A stretch of 64,000 nucleotides of DNA from Pseudofrankia nepalensis (GTDB lineage: Bacteria > Actinomycetota > Actinomycetes > Frankiales > Frankiaceae), in assembly GCF_016786305.1 (NCBI RefSeq), contig NZ_JADWYV010000001.1; one strand, 5' to 3'. The translations under genes and the position numbers were made by a program. The notes beneath the pieces were generated by a model. That model was given only the letters and a program-made list of their open reading frames with translations. It did no database searches and had not been told where the DNA came from. This document shows positions 7,440 through 15,985 of this stretch, piece after piece (the first letter of the stretch is position 1; every line of letters begins with the position of its first letter).

Positions 7440-9053
7440 CTACTGGCAGACCGTGTTCGGCTTGGGCGGGACCAGGTCAATCAGATAACGGTTGGTCGCC
7501 TCGTTGATGCAGGTGGAGTTCCCATACGCACCGTGCGTGAAGGACCGCCAGGTCAGCATGACAGCGCGGTCACCCAGCTGGGACGCCAGCGACCGGGCCT
7601 CCACGTAGGGCGTCGCCGTGTCGCCGGTGGTGCCGATCACCAGGATCGGCGGCGCCCCCGGCGCCTGGAACGGCCCGGTGTAGCGGGAGGCCGGGGACGT
7701 GGGCCAGAACGCGCAGGGCAGCCCAACCAGCGCGAGCATCGGGCCGAACCGCGGAGCCTCGAGGGCCATGGTGGCGGCGAAGCCGCGGTAGAAGGCCAGG
7801 TCGGTCGGATAGCTCTGGTCGGCGCAGTTGATGGCGGCGTTGGCCTCGGCAAGGTTGTCGTAGACCCCGTCCTCCTGGTCGGAGCTTCCCTGAACGACGT
7901 CGAGCAGGACCGAGCCGTCGTCGTAGTCGTCGGCGCGCTGCAACCCGAGCTCAAGCTTCGGCCAGTTGCTCTCGTTGTAGAGCAGCTTCTCCACGGCGAA
8001 GCGCACCACCGACGCGTCGACCTCCGTAACGGTGTTGGCATCCTCGTTGCGTACGTAAAGCGGCTTCTCGGCGAGCCGGGCCAGCAGCCGGTCGTAGGCG
8101 CCCGCGGGGTCACCATGGCCGAACGTGCACTCCGGGTCGCGCTTGCAGTTGCCCAGGAAGGTGTCGAACGCCTTCTCGAACGCCGTCGCCTGCAGCCAGA
8201 TCTCGACGAACGGATTGTCTATCGACAGCCTCGGGTCGACCACCGCGTCCAGCACCAGCGCGCGCAGCCGGGTCGGGAAGAGCGCGGCGTAGGTGACGCC
8301 CAGCTCGGTGCCGTACGAGGCGCCGTAGGCGGTGAGCCTGGACTCGCCCAGCGCGGCGCGCAGCAGGTCGAGGTCACGGGCCGCCGCCTCGGTCGACAGA
8401 TAGGGCAGCAACGGCCCACTCAGCCGACCGCAGCCCTCGGCGAACCGGCGTTGCTCCTCGACGGTCTCGTCGAACCCGGCCAGGACCTCGTCGCCGTACG
8501 ACGACTTCGCCCCCACCGGCGCGACGGCCAGCCAGCGTGACCCACTCGCCGCCGACCGATCCCACGGCAGCCCGCCGATCAAGGCCTTCTCGGCGGCCTC
8601 CGTGTCGGCGTAGCAGCGGACGGGGGCGCTTCGACCGACGCCCCGCTGGTCGAACCCGACGACGTCGAAGCGGTCACGCACCGGCTTCTCGACCAGCTCG
8701 GCGGAGTCACGGACGCTGTCGAAGCCGGAGACCCCCGGCCCGCCCTCCAGATAGACCAGAGACCCGATCCGACGCGCCGGGTCGGCCGCAGGGCGCCGGA
8801 TCACCGCCAACTCGATCGTCCCCGCCGCCGGACGCGCATGATCCAACGGCACCGGCAACGTCGCGCACTCCAACCCCTCACCACACGCCGTCCACGCCGA
8901 CAACCGACCCACCGTCGCCGGCCCACCCGCCTCCACCGGACCCGCGAGACCGGCGACCGACAGCGACGACACCGCGAGCGCGCTCGACAGCCGCAGCTGC
9001 CACGACCATTTCACCTTCACCGGTCTTCGTTTCACCAACAAGGACGAGTTCAC
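7440..9053 (-). CDS. Secreted alpha/beta hydrolase, S33 / TAP-like peptidase (copy 1)
   Basis: Exported serine hydrolase of the tripeptidyl-aminopeptidase-like (S33) group that clips residues from peptide N-termini. The N-terminus has basic residues (KRRPVKVK), a hydrophobic stretch and GPVEAGG, a signal peptide. The oxyanion/turn region is YLEGGPGVSGF. The nucleophile Ser is in GASYGTE (about residue 243), the acid Asp in GTTGDTATP, and the His in SFTHGAYG near the C-terminus, within the TAP C-terminal domain. The start is taken as GTG 9053; a TTG at 9062 is an alternative. A close paralogue lies directly upstream on the same strand. The natural substrate is unknown. Confidence 0.88.
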   Translation of the reverse strand: MNSSLLVKRRPVKVKWSWQLRLSSALAVSSLSVAGLAGPVEAGGPATVGRLSAWTACGEGLECATLPVPLDHARPAAGTIELAVIRRPAADPARRIGSLVYLEGGPGVSGFDSVRDSAELVEKPVRDRFDVVGFDQRGVGRSAPVRCYADTEAAEKALIGGLPWDRSAASGSRWLAVAPVGAKSSYGDEVLAGFDETVEEQRRFAEGCGRLSGPLLPYLSTEAAARDLDLLRAALGESRLTAYGASYGTELGVTYAALFPTRLRALVLDAVVDPRLSIDNPFVEIWLQATAFEKAFDTFLGNCKRDPECTFGHGDPAGAYDRLLARLAEKPLYVRNEDANTVTEVDASVVRFAVEKLLYNESNWPKLELGLQRADDYDDGSVLLDVVQGSSDQEDGVYDNLAEANAAINCADQSYPTDLAFYRGFAATMALEAPRFGPMLALVGLPCAFWPTSPASRYTGPFQAPGAPPILVIGTTGDTATPYVEARSLASQLGDRAVMLTWRSFTHGAYGNSTCINEATNRYLIDLVPPKPNTVCQ

Positions 9054-9345
9054 GGACGTCAATCCCCCCGTCGGTCAGGGCGGGCCCGCAACGGCGCCCG
9101 CGACTGATTGATTTTCTGGTCACGCTCCGTGACAGCCGCAGACGGCGAACTCCCCCATCACGCCCGCCAGAAACGCCCCGCGACACCGGGTAACCCGCAA
9201 CGGGTGGCTGAGAACGGCGGTGGACTGGCGACCGAGCCGACCGTCTCGGCGGACGGGCTCGACCGGCGGGAAGATCGCGACTGGCCCGTAGGAGCAGCCT
9301 TCAGTCCTTTGATGCTCGCGAGTTCTGGCATCGACCCAACGACTT

Positions 9346-9393
9346 CACGATCAAAAACAGCGTTCCGGGGTGTCAGCAGTGTTGACTATCTTG
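9346..9393 (+). repeat. Dispersed 48-bp imperfect inverted repeat, copy B
   Basis: Counterpart of the element at 7291-7338, the same 48-base length. It begins CACGATCAAAAACAG and ends GTTGACTATCTTG. One base of the left arm has changed, which weakens the pairing, while the right arm is identical. Confidence 0.65.
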
Positions 9394-9414
9394 ATGGTCT
9401 GTCCACGCGAAGAC

Positions 9415-9444
9415 GGCCGGGCGAGAGGATCCGCTCGCCCGGCC
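9415..9444 (-). terminator. Hairpin downstream of second S33 hydrolase
   Basis: Inverted repeat with 11-bp arms (GGCCGGGCGAG / CTCGCCCGGCC) around a GGATCC centre, 46 bases past the stop of the second hydrolase. Relative to 7357-7392, at least two stem pairs changed on both sides, so pairing has been kept. Confidence 0.72.
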
Positions 9445-9490
9445 GCCGACGACCACCGGAAGACGACGTCAGCGCCTTCCGGGACCGGCC

Positions 9491-11104
9491 CTACTGGCAG
9501 ACCGTGTTCGGTTTGGGCGTCACCAGATCAATCAGATAGCGGTCGGTGATCTCGTCGACGCAGGTGGAGCCCCTGTACGCGACGTGCGTGTAGGACTGCC
9601 AGGTCAGCAGGACGCCGCGGTCACCCAGCTGGGCCGCCAGCGTCCGCGCCTCCGGGTAGGGCGTCGCAGGGTCGCCGGTAGTGCCGATCACGAGAATCGT
9701 CGGGGCCCCCTGCGCCTGGAACGGTCCGGTATAGCGGGAAGCAGGCCGCGTGGGCCAGAACGCGCAGGCCAGGCCGACCAGAGCTTGCGTCACGCCGATC
9801 CGCGGGGTCTGGCGGGCGAGATCGACGAGGAAACGCCGATAGACGGCGAGGTCGGTCGGGTAGCTCTGGTCCGCGCAGTTGATAGCCTCAATGGCCTCGT
9901 TGGAGTTGCTGTAGGGCTCACTCTCCCGCTGAGCGGAAGCCTCCCCGCGAGACTTGTCGAGCAGGATCGAGCCGTCGTCGTAGTCGTCGGCGCGCTGCAG
10001 CCCGAGCCCAAGGTCCGGCCAACCCCACTCGCCGTACAACAGCTGCACGACGGCGGTGCGCGCCACCGACGCGTCGACCGGGGTGGTGGTGCCGTCCTTG
10101 TCACGCACGTCAAGCGGCTTCTCGGCGAGCCGGGCCATCAGCCGGTCGTAGGCACCCGCCGGGTCACCATGGCCGAAGCCACACTTGGGGTCGTGGGCAC
10201 ACCAGGCGAAGAAGGCGTTGAGCGCCGCCTCGAACGCGAACGCCTTCAACCTGAGGTGCTCCAGCGGGTTGTTGATCCGCAGCGTCGGGTCGGCCGGCGC
10301 GTCCAGCACCAGGGCGCGCAGCCGGGTCGGGAAGAGCGCGGCGTAGGTGGCGCCCAGCTGGGTGCCGTACGAGGCGCCGTAGGCGGTGAGCTTGGGCTCG
10401 CCCAGCGCGGCGCGCAGCAGGTCGACGTCGCGGGCCGCCGCCTCGGTCGACAGGTAGGGCAGCAACGGCCCACTCAGGCGACCGCAGTTCGCGGCGAACT
10501 CGCGGTACACCTCGGCGGTCTCGTCGAACCCGGCCATGACGTCGTTTCCAGACGACCGCTTCGCCCCCACCGGCACGACGGCCAGCGAGTGCTCCCCACC
10601 CACTGCCGACCGATCCTTCGGCAGTCCGGCGATCGAGTCCTCTCCAGAGGCATTCTCCTCGTCGGTGAAGCAGCGGACGGGGGCGCTTCGGCTGACGCCC
10701 CGCTGGTCGAACCCGACAATGTCGAACCGATCACGCACCGACTCGTTGAACAGCTTCGGGACCCGCTCGACGAAGTCGACTCCGGAGTCCCCCGGCCCGC
10801 CCGCCAGATAGACCAGAGACCCGATCCGACGCGCCGGGTCGGCCGCAGGGCGCCGGATCACCGCCAACTCGATAGTCCCGGTTGCCGGGTGCGCGTGATC
10901 CAACGGGACCGGGAGCGTCGCGCACTCCAACCCGTCACCACACGCCGTCCACGCCGACAACCGGCCCGCTGTCGCCGGCCCGCCTGCCTCCGCCGGACCC
11001 GCGAGACCCGCCACCGACAGCGACGACACCGCCAGCGCGCTCGACAGCCGCACCCCCCACGACCACTTCACCGGTCTTCGCTTCACCAACAAGGAAGAGC
11101 TCAC
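9491..11104 (-). CDS. Secreted alpha/beta hydrolase, S33 / TAP-like peptidase (copy 2)
   Basis: Tandem paralogue of the hydrolase at 7440-9053, the same length and the same features: signal peptide ending near GPAEAGG, YLAGGPGDSG turn, nucleophile in GASYGTQ, acid in GTTGDPATP, and the His in SYTHVAYR. The N- and C-terminal thirds are almost identical to copy 1, while the middle lid region (for example after SVRDRFD and around LDVRDKDG) differs more. This fits substrate divergence after duplication. The start is taken as GTG 11104, with TTG 11113 as an alternative. Role: exported aminopeptidase or related hydrolase. Confidence 0.87.
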   Translation of the reverse strand: MSSSLLVKRRPVKWSWGVRLSSALAVSSLSVAGLAGPAEAGGPATAGRLSAWTACGDGLECATLPVPLDHAHPATGTIELAVIRRPAADPARRIGSLVYLAGGPGDSGVDFVERVPKLFNESVRDRFDIVGFDQRGVSRSAPVRCFTDEENASGEDSIAGLPKDRSAVGGEHSLAVVPVGAKRSSGNDVMAGFDETAEVYREFAANCGRLSGPLLPYLSTEAAARDVDLLRAALGEPKLTAYGASYGTQLGATYAALFPTRLRALVLDAPADPTLRINNPLEHLRLKAFAFEAALNAFFAWCAHDPKCGFGHGDPAGAYDRLMARLAEKPLDVRDKDGTTTPVDASVARTAVVQLLYGEWGWPDLGLGLQRADDYDDGSILLDKSRGEASAQRESEPYSNSNEAIEAINCADQSYPTDLAVYRRFLVDLARQTPRIGVTQALVGLACAFWPTRPASRYTGPFQAQGAPTILVIGTTGDPATPYPEARTLAAQLGDRGVLLTWQSYTHVAYRGSTCVDEITDRYLIDLVTPKPNTVCQ

Positions 11105-11371
11105 GGACGTCAATCCCCCCGTCGGTCGGCGCGGACCCAGTACGGCACCCGCGGCTGATTGGCTATCTGGTCACGCTCCGTGACAGCCGCAGACCGCGAA
11201 CTCCCCCGCCACGCCCCGCGGAAACGCCCCGTGACACCGGGCAACCCGCAACGGGTGGCCGGCCGCGAGGACAACGACAGCAGGAGGCAGCCCGAGTGCG
11301 GCCGGGTGGCGGGCCAGTGGGGTGGGCGATAACCGGTCGCCCCCGGAGAAGTGCCCCGGCAGGATGACGCC

Positions 11372-12805
11372 GTGGACCGTGACGAGGATCTGGAGGCGCT
11401 GCGGGCGGCCGCGGCGATGGCGCTCGAGTACGCGGCCACGGTCGACGACCGGCCTGCCACACCCGACACGGCGGCCTTCGCCGGGCTTGGCGCGTTCGAC
11501 GAGCCTCTCCCCCAGGCCGGCGTGCCCGCGTCCGAGACGCTTCGCCTGCTGCACGCCGCCGGCAGTCCCGCGACGATGGCCTCGGCCGGCGCCCGTTACT
11601 TCGGCTTCGTCATCGGCGCCACGCTGCCGGCGGCGCTCGGCGCGGCGTGGCTGACCAGCGCCTGGGACCAGAACGCGGCGCTGCCGGTGATGTCACCCGT
11701 CGCGGCGAAGCTGCACGACGTCACCCGCGGCTGGCTGCTCGAGCTGCTCGGCCTGCCGGCGGGCAGCGCCGTCGCCTACGTCACCGGCGCAACCGTCGCG
11801 AACGCCTCCTGCCTGGCCGCCGCCCGCGACACGCTGCTCGCCCGGCTCGGCTGGGACGCCCAGGCCGACGGGCTGTTCGGCGCCCCGGCCTTCGACGTGG
11901 TCATCGGCGAGGGAGCGCACTCGACGCTGCTGAAGTCGCTCGGCCTGGTGGGCCTCGGGCGCTCCCGGGTGCACGTCGTCCCCGCCGACGACCAGGGACG
12001 GATGCGCGCCGACGCGCTCCCCGACCTGGCCGGGCCGGTGCTGGTCTGCGCCCAGGCCGGCGAGGTGAACACCGGCGCGTTCGACCCGTTCGACGAGATC
12101 GCCGACTGGCTGGCCGCCCGGCCCCACGCCGCGCCCGGCTGGCTGCACGTCGACGGCGCGTTCGGCCTGTGGGCGCTCGCCGACCCGGGCCGGCGCCACC
12201 TGGTCGCGGGCCTGGACCGCGCGGACTCGTGGGCTACCGACGGCCACAAGTGGCTCAACGTCACCCACGACTGCGGGCTCGCCGTCGTCCGCGACCCCGC
12301 CCACCTGCGGCGCACGTTCACCGCCGCCGCCGGTTACGTGCCGGCCGGGGACACGTTCGACCCCATGCACCACACGCCCCAGTCGTCGCAGCGCGCCCGC
12401 CAGGTCGAGGTGTGGGCGGCGTTGCGCACCCTTGGGCGCGCCGGCGTGGCCGGCCTGGTGACCAGGGCCTGCGACGCGGCGGCCGAGATCGCCCGCCGGC
12501 TCGCCGTGGGCGGGCTGACCGTGCTCAACGAGGTCGTCCTCAACCAGGTCCTCGTCCGCCTCGACGGCGAGCCTGGCGACACCGCCGGGGGCGCGGCCGA
12601 GGGGGATGCGCTGACGGCGGCGCTGATAGCCGAGATCCAGGCCGACGGGCGGATCTGGTGTGGCCCGACCCGGTGGCGCGGCCGGACCGCGATGCGCGTC
12701 AGCGTCTCGTCCTGGAAGACCGGCCCCGAGGATGCCGCGTTCGCCGCCGACGTCATCCTCACCTGCGCCGCCCGCGTCCGCGCCACCCTGGTGCCGCTGC
12801 CGTGA
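11372..12805 (+). CDS. PLP-dependent group II-type decarboxylase family enzyme
   Basis: Pyridoxal-phosphate enzyme of the glutamate/aromatic-amino-acid decarboxylase fold. VTGATVANASCLAAAR near residue 140 is the phosphate-binding region, HVDGAFGLWA holds the Asp that pairs with the PLP ring, and the PLP lysine is in TDGHKWLNV. Such proteins are often annotated as aspartate aminotransferase-family or decarboxylase proteins. The true substrate cannot be told. I chose GTG 11372 because AGGA lies 7 bases upstream; GTG 11351 in the same frame is the alternative. It is convergent with the methyltransferase gene, with a long inverted repeat between them. Confidence 0.86.
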   Translation: MDRDEDLEALRAAAAMALEYAATVDDRPATPDTAAFAGLGAFDEPLPQAGVPASETLRLLHAAGSPATMASAGARYFGFVIGATLPAALGAAWLTSAWDQNAALPVMSPVAAKLHDVTRGWLLELLGLPAGSAVAYVTGATVANASCLAAARDTLLARLGWDAQADGLFGAPAFDVVIGEGAHSTLLKSLGLVGLGRSRVHVVPADDQGRMRADALPDLAGPVLVCAQAGEVNTGAFDPFDEIADWLAARPHAAPGWLHVDGAFGLWALADPGRRHLVAGLDRADSWATDGHKWLNVTHDCGLAVVRDPAHLRRTFTAAAGYVPAGDTFDPMHHTPQSSQRARQVEVWAALRTLGRAGVAGLVTRACDAAAEIARRLAVGGLTVLNEVVLNQVLVRLDGEPGDTAGGAAEGDALTAALIAEIQADGRIWCGPTRWRGRTAMRVSVSSWKTGPEDAAFAADVILTCAARVRATLVPLP

Positions 12806-12866
12806 CCCGCCGCCGAGGGGCCGGCCGGGCCAGGCCTTCCCGTGATCTTGACCGGGATGCTCGACC

Positions 12867-12951
12867 GCCGATCCGCGTACGGATCCGGTGATCTCCCGAG
12901 GTGACCGGGCCGGATCGGGTCGATGATCGCTGGTTGTGTACGCGGATCGGC
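12867..12951. repeat. 14-bp perfect inverted repeat between convergent genes
   Basis: GCCGATCCGCGTAC at 12867-12880 is the exact reverse complement of 12938-12951, with 57 bases between. The interior is rich in GGATC/GATCC words that allow further pairing. Position between two converging stop codons suggests a termination structure or a small intergenic repeat. Confidence 0.6.
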
Positions 12952-12989
12952 GATCCAGGCCGCGCGGAACATGATCCGTGGGAAGCGTC

Positions 12990-13820
12990 CTAACGCGGGC
13001 CCGCCGGTCCGCGGCCCCAGGCGATGACCGTCGCGAAGGCCAGGTCGAAGAACGCCGGGTCCGCGAGCTGGGCGAGCGCCTCGTCGAGCGTGTCCTCGGA
13101 CGCGAGGTCCAGCTCGCGGATGCGCGGCCGCAGGCGGGTCAGGGTCAACGTCCAGCATCGCGCGGAGGCGTTGGCGCCGCCGGTGGCCGGCAGGTGGACC
13201 GCCGTTCCGACGTCGACGAGGCGCCGGTCACGCAGCGGGCCCGGGAAGCCGCGCGCCCAGCCGGAGTCCGTGCCGATCGTCCTCGCGAGCGCCTCGCCGA
13301 TGCCGCGCATCGCCGCGCGGAACGGCGGGTGCGGCGAGGAGTCGACCGGGAACTCGGCGATCGACTCGAGGACGAGCACGCCGCCCGGCTTCAGCCAGGC
13401 CACGAGGCGGTCGAGGACCTCCTCGCGCTCGGGGAGATGCTCCAGGACGAACCGGGCATGGACGAGGTCGAACGGCCCGCCGTCCGGCGCGGGGTCGCGC
13501 GTGACGTCATGCCGCAGGACGGTCAGGTTCGCGCGCGAAGCGGCGAGGTCGGCCAGGTGGCTGGTGTCGATGTCGGTCGCGACGACGTGGCCGGCCGCGG
13601 CGACCCGGTCGGCCAGCCAGGCCGCGATCGACCCGGCGCCGGCGCCCACCTCCAGGCACCGCCAGCCGGCGGCGACGCCGAGTTCGTCGAGCACGCGGGT
13701 CGTGGTCGGGTCGCAGACCTCGGCCATCGCGGCGAGCCGGAGGCGTTCGGCCTCGTCCGGGCCGCCGAGAACATCGTCGGCGTACCGCGGTCGCCGTTGG
13801 CCACCCATGGTTCTGTCCAC
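12990..13820 (-). CDS. Class I SAM-dependent methyltransferase
   Basis: Rossmann-fold methyltransferase of about 276 residues. Motif I is CLEVGAGAGSIAAWLAD (SAM glycine-rich loop), motif II acidic residue follows in VVATDID, then FDLVHARFVLEHLPE and WLKPGGVLVLES, the usual motif IV-V region. The target molecule is unknown; the family covers small molecules and lipids. The start is GTG 13820 (MDRTMGG) or ATG 13808; neither has an ideal ribosome site. No functional partner is adjacent. Confidence 0.87.
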   Translation of the reverse strand: MDRTMGGQRRPRYADDVLGGPDEAERLRLAAMAEVCDPTTTRVLDELGVAAGWRCLEVGAGAGSIAAWLADRVAAAGHVVATDIDTSHLADLAASRANLTVLRHDVTRDPAPDGGPFDLVHARFVLEHLPEREEVLDRLVAWLKPGGVLVLESIAEFPVDSSPHPPFRAAMRGIGEALARTIGTDSGWARGFPGPLRDRRLVDVGTAVHLPATGGANASARCWTLTLTRLRPRIRELDLASEDTLDEALAQLADPAFFDLAFATVIAWGRGPAGPR

Positions 13821-14009
13821 ACCTCACTGCGACTGTGGCGACAACGCTTCGGAAGATCCTGTCCGACCTGTGTACACCACCAGCGCGGCAATCCCGAAGG
13901 CGCGGTGAGCCAACGTCCCGTGCCCTTTTCGTCGTTGGCTGCCTCGATGATCGCGTCTTCGAGGAGGAGCCGGGCGGGGAGCGGTCAAGCCTACGGAGCC
14001 GGAAGCAGA

Positions 14010-14058
14010 CAAGATCAACAAGCCGCGAGACCGCCCGTCAACACCGTTGATTATCTTG
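14010..14058 (+). repeat. Dispersed imperfect inverted repeat, copy C
   Basis: A 49-base member of the family seen at 7291-7338. It starts CAAGATCAACA and ends GTTGATTATCTTG (one T for C against the others). Extended arms ACAAGATCAAC and GTTGATTATCTTGT can pair, making this the best-paired copy. Confidence 0.62.
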
Positions 14059-14160
14059 TCGACCCGACCGGCCGAGAGGATGTGGCGTCACGCCGACACG
14101 ACATTCATGATCGACAGCCGCCCGCCAACGGTGTGGACAACGGTGGTCGACCCGATCCGG

Positions 14161-14340
14161 ACGGACTCAGTACTGCCAGGAGGAGGAGGCGGCGTGAGCC
14201 TCACCCAGGCGGATCTGGTCGTCCATGTACTGGGTGTCGAAGAGCAGGAAACGGACTCAGTACTGCCAGGAGGAGGCGGCGGCGTGAGCCTCACCCAGGC
14301 GGATCTGGTCGTCCATGTACTGGGTGTCGAAGAGCAGGAA
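14161..14340. repeat. 90-bp direct tandem repeat covering the 3' end of the patatin gene
   Basis: Units at 14161-14250 and 14251-14340 are identical except for one base (A or C at unit position 27). The right-hand unit holds the last 27-28 codons and stop of the patatin-like gene. The left-hand unit is therefore a second copy of that gene end, lying beyond the stop. Near-identity points to a recent event. Confidence 0.9.
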
Positions 14341-15465
14341 GCTGAGCAGTTCCCGGTCGTCGCCGCCGACCCGCAGGCAGGCCAGAACCGTCTGCAGCAG
14401 GCCCAGCACGTGGTAGTCGGGAGCGCGCAGGTAGTGAGGCGACGGGATCGCCCGCCGCCCTCGGTAGCGGTCGCGGAACACGGCCGCCGCCAGACCGGCG
14501 AGTTCGCCGCTTCCCGGCGAGACGAGAAGAAAGTTGACCCGCCTGTAGGGCGCTCCGCTCGGCGAGGCCGCCCTGACGCCGGCCGCCTTGACGAAGCGGT
14601 TGACGCGCCGCAGGTTCCTGATGTCCTCGATCATCGCGTCGCCGAGCACCGCGTTCAGCGACTGGGCGCCCGCGCCCAGGACGCCCGGCACGCGGTCGAC
14701 GGGCGCCGAGGGCGGCGGCGGATAGTCCGTCGCGTGGCTGGAGATGATTATCAGTTCGGTCGCCCCGAGGTCGAGGGCGGGCTTTATGGGCGCGTTCAGC
14801 CGGATACCGCCGTCGAGGTAGAAACCCGCCGCGCCACGGGTGTCGATTTTCTCCGGCGGGAAGATGACCGGAATCGCCGAGGAAGCGACGACGTGCTCGT
14901 ACTCGAGCGACGTCCGCACATAGTCCAGTGCGCCGCCGGGAGGGACCTGGGGCGCGGGGGCGTTGCTGTGCAGGAACACCCGGCTGCGCCCGCCCGTCCC
15001 GTCCTGCTGGCAGAGTGTCGCGACGACCGCGACGGCCTCGGGGTATCCGTCGACGACGTTGCTGGCGACCTGGTCGGGGCGGTAGAGATCCCGCGCCGTC
15101 GTGTGCAGCGGCGCGGTGTCCACCAGGCTGGTGATCGTGCGCGAGCGGATCGCCCCGGCCACCCTCCTGGCCATGGTGCAGGGGGAGACCACGGGCGCGA
15201 AGACCCTTGAGGAGTCGATGGTCCTCCAGGCGTCGGTCAGGTCGGCGGCGATCTCGCCGGGAGGTTTGTGAGCGCTCTGGGCGAGCAACGCGGCGTTGAC
15301 GGCCCCCGAGCTCGTGCCGACGACCACCAGCCGCCGATACGTCTTGATCTTCGGTGCGAGGCGCGCGAGCGCGCCCGCCGCGTACGCCCCGCGCGCCGCG
15401 GCCCCGGCGATGACGATGCCGAGCACCTTTTCGTCCGCCTGGTCGGGGCTGGTCGCCTTTGGCAT
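14257..15465 (-). CDS. Patatin-like phospholipase
   Basis: Lipid acyl hydrolase with a Ser-Asp dyad. The oxyanion region is GAAARGAY (residues 21-28, in place of the usual GGGXRG), the nucleophile Ser52 is in GTSSG, and the catalytic Asp is in YLDGGIRLNAP near residue 220. At 402 aa it is a typical size. There is no signal peptide or membrane helix, so it is probably cytosolic or peripheral. The last 27-28 codons are duplicated in tandem beyond the stop (90-bp repeat), so a stop-codon change would add a second copy of the C-terminal tail. Confidence 0.86.
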   Translation of the reverse strand: MPKATSPDQADEKVLGIVIAGAAARGAYAAGALARLAPKIKTYRRLVVVGTSSGAVNAALLAQSAHKPPGEIAADLTDAWRTIDSSRVFAPVVSPCTMARRVAGAIRSRTITSLVDTAPLHTTARDLYRPDQVASNVVDGYPEAVAVVATLCQQDGTGGRSRVFLHSNAPAPQVPPGGALDYVRTSLEYEHVVASSAIPVIFPPEKIDTRGAAGFYLDGGIRLNAPIKPALDLGATELIIISSHATDYPPPPSAPVDRVPGVLGAGAQSLNAVLGDAMIEDIRNLRRVNRFVKAAGVRAASPSGAPYRRVNFLLVSPGSGELAGLAAAVFRDRYRGRRAIPSPHYLRAPDYHVLGLLQTVLACLRVGGDDRELLSFLLFDTQYMDDQIRLGEAHAAASSWQY

Positions 15466-15985
15466 CTTCTCGCTTCTCCGTGGCCTGCTCGCTGACGGTC
15501 ACGACATGCTTCGCGGAATTAGAACACGGCGCGGAGGAAAGCGGCGTCACTCGGGCCGGCGACAGGCTTTCCGCCGGAGCGTTTGCGTGCCCGCCGCCGG
15601 CTTCCAGACGTTTCGGTCCGGCGACGGTTCGGGCGTCGGAGTCCGTAACGATGCTGGGCGTCCCGCTCCGTCGCGCAGACTCCTCCGCTGGCGACGGCCG
15701 TCAGGTGGGCTCCGGCATCCGTTCCGCTCACAGATCGGTCTCCTTCCGCCAATACGCACCTCGAAGTACATAACGCACGTCAAGGTGCAGTCTCCCCACG
15801 CCCTCGGCCAACCGCCAAGCTGACTCGTCGACAACAAGGCGGCATACCGGTGGGTTGGTCCCGCCTCATGGCAGGAGAGGCCACGTGACGAAGATCTTTT
15901 CGAGGAAGCCGAACCGCCCCATCGCATGCGCGCGGCCGAGGAACGCCGCGCCGGCGGCGCCGGTTCATCCCCCGGGAGACCCCCT
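15466..15985. other. Intergenic region without a recognised gene
   Basis: About 520 bases between the divergent patatin and LLM genes. Open frames here show no family features and look like chance frames in GC-rich DNA. No clear hairpin or operator was found; promoters for both genes must lie inside it. Confidence 0.5.

Larger units (their letters stand above)
7230..11250 (-). repeat. Two-copy tandem duplication (about 2.05 kb per unit)
   Basis: The two S33 hydrolase genes and their flanks are duplicated. Similar sequence extends upstream of the genes (9062-9215 against 11113-11265, sharing TGGTCACGCTCCGTGACAGC) and downstream (7235-7440 against 9285-9490, sharing TTCAGTCCTTTG and the hairpin). 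The unit therefore includes promoter region, gene, terminator and the dispersed repeat. Clear divergence between copies shows the event is old. Confidence 0.8.
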
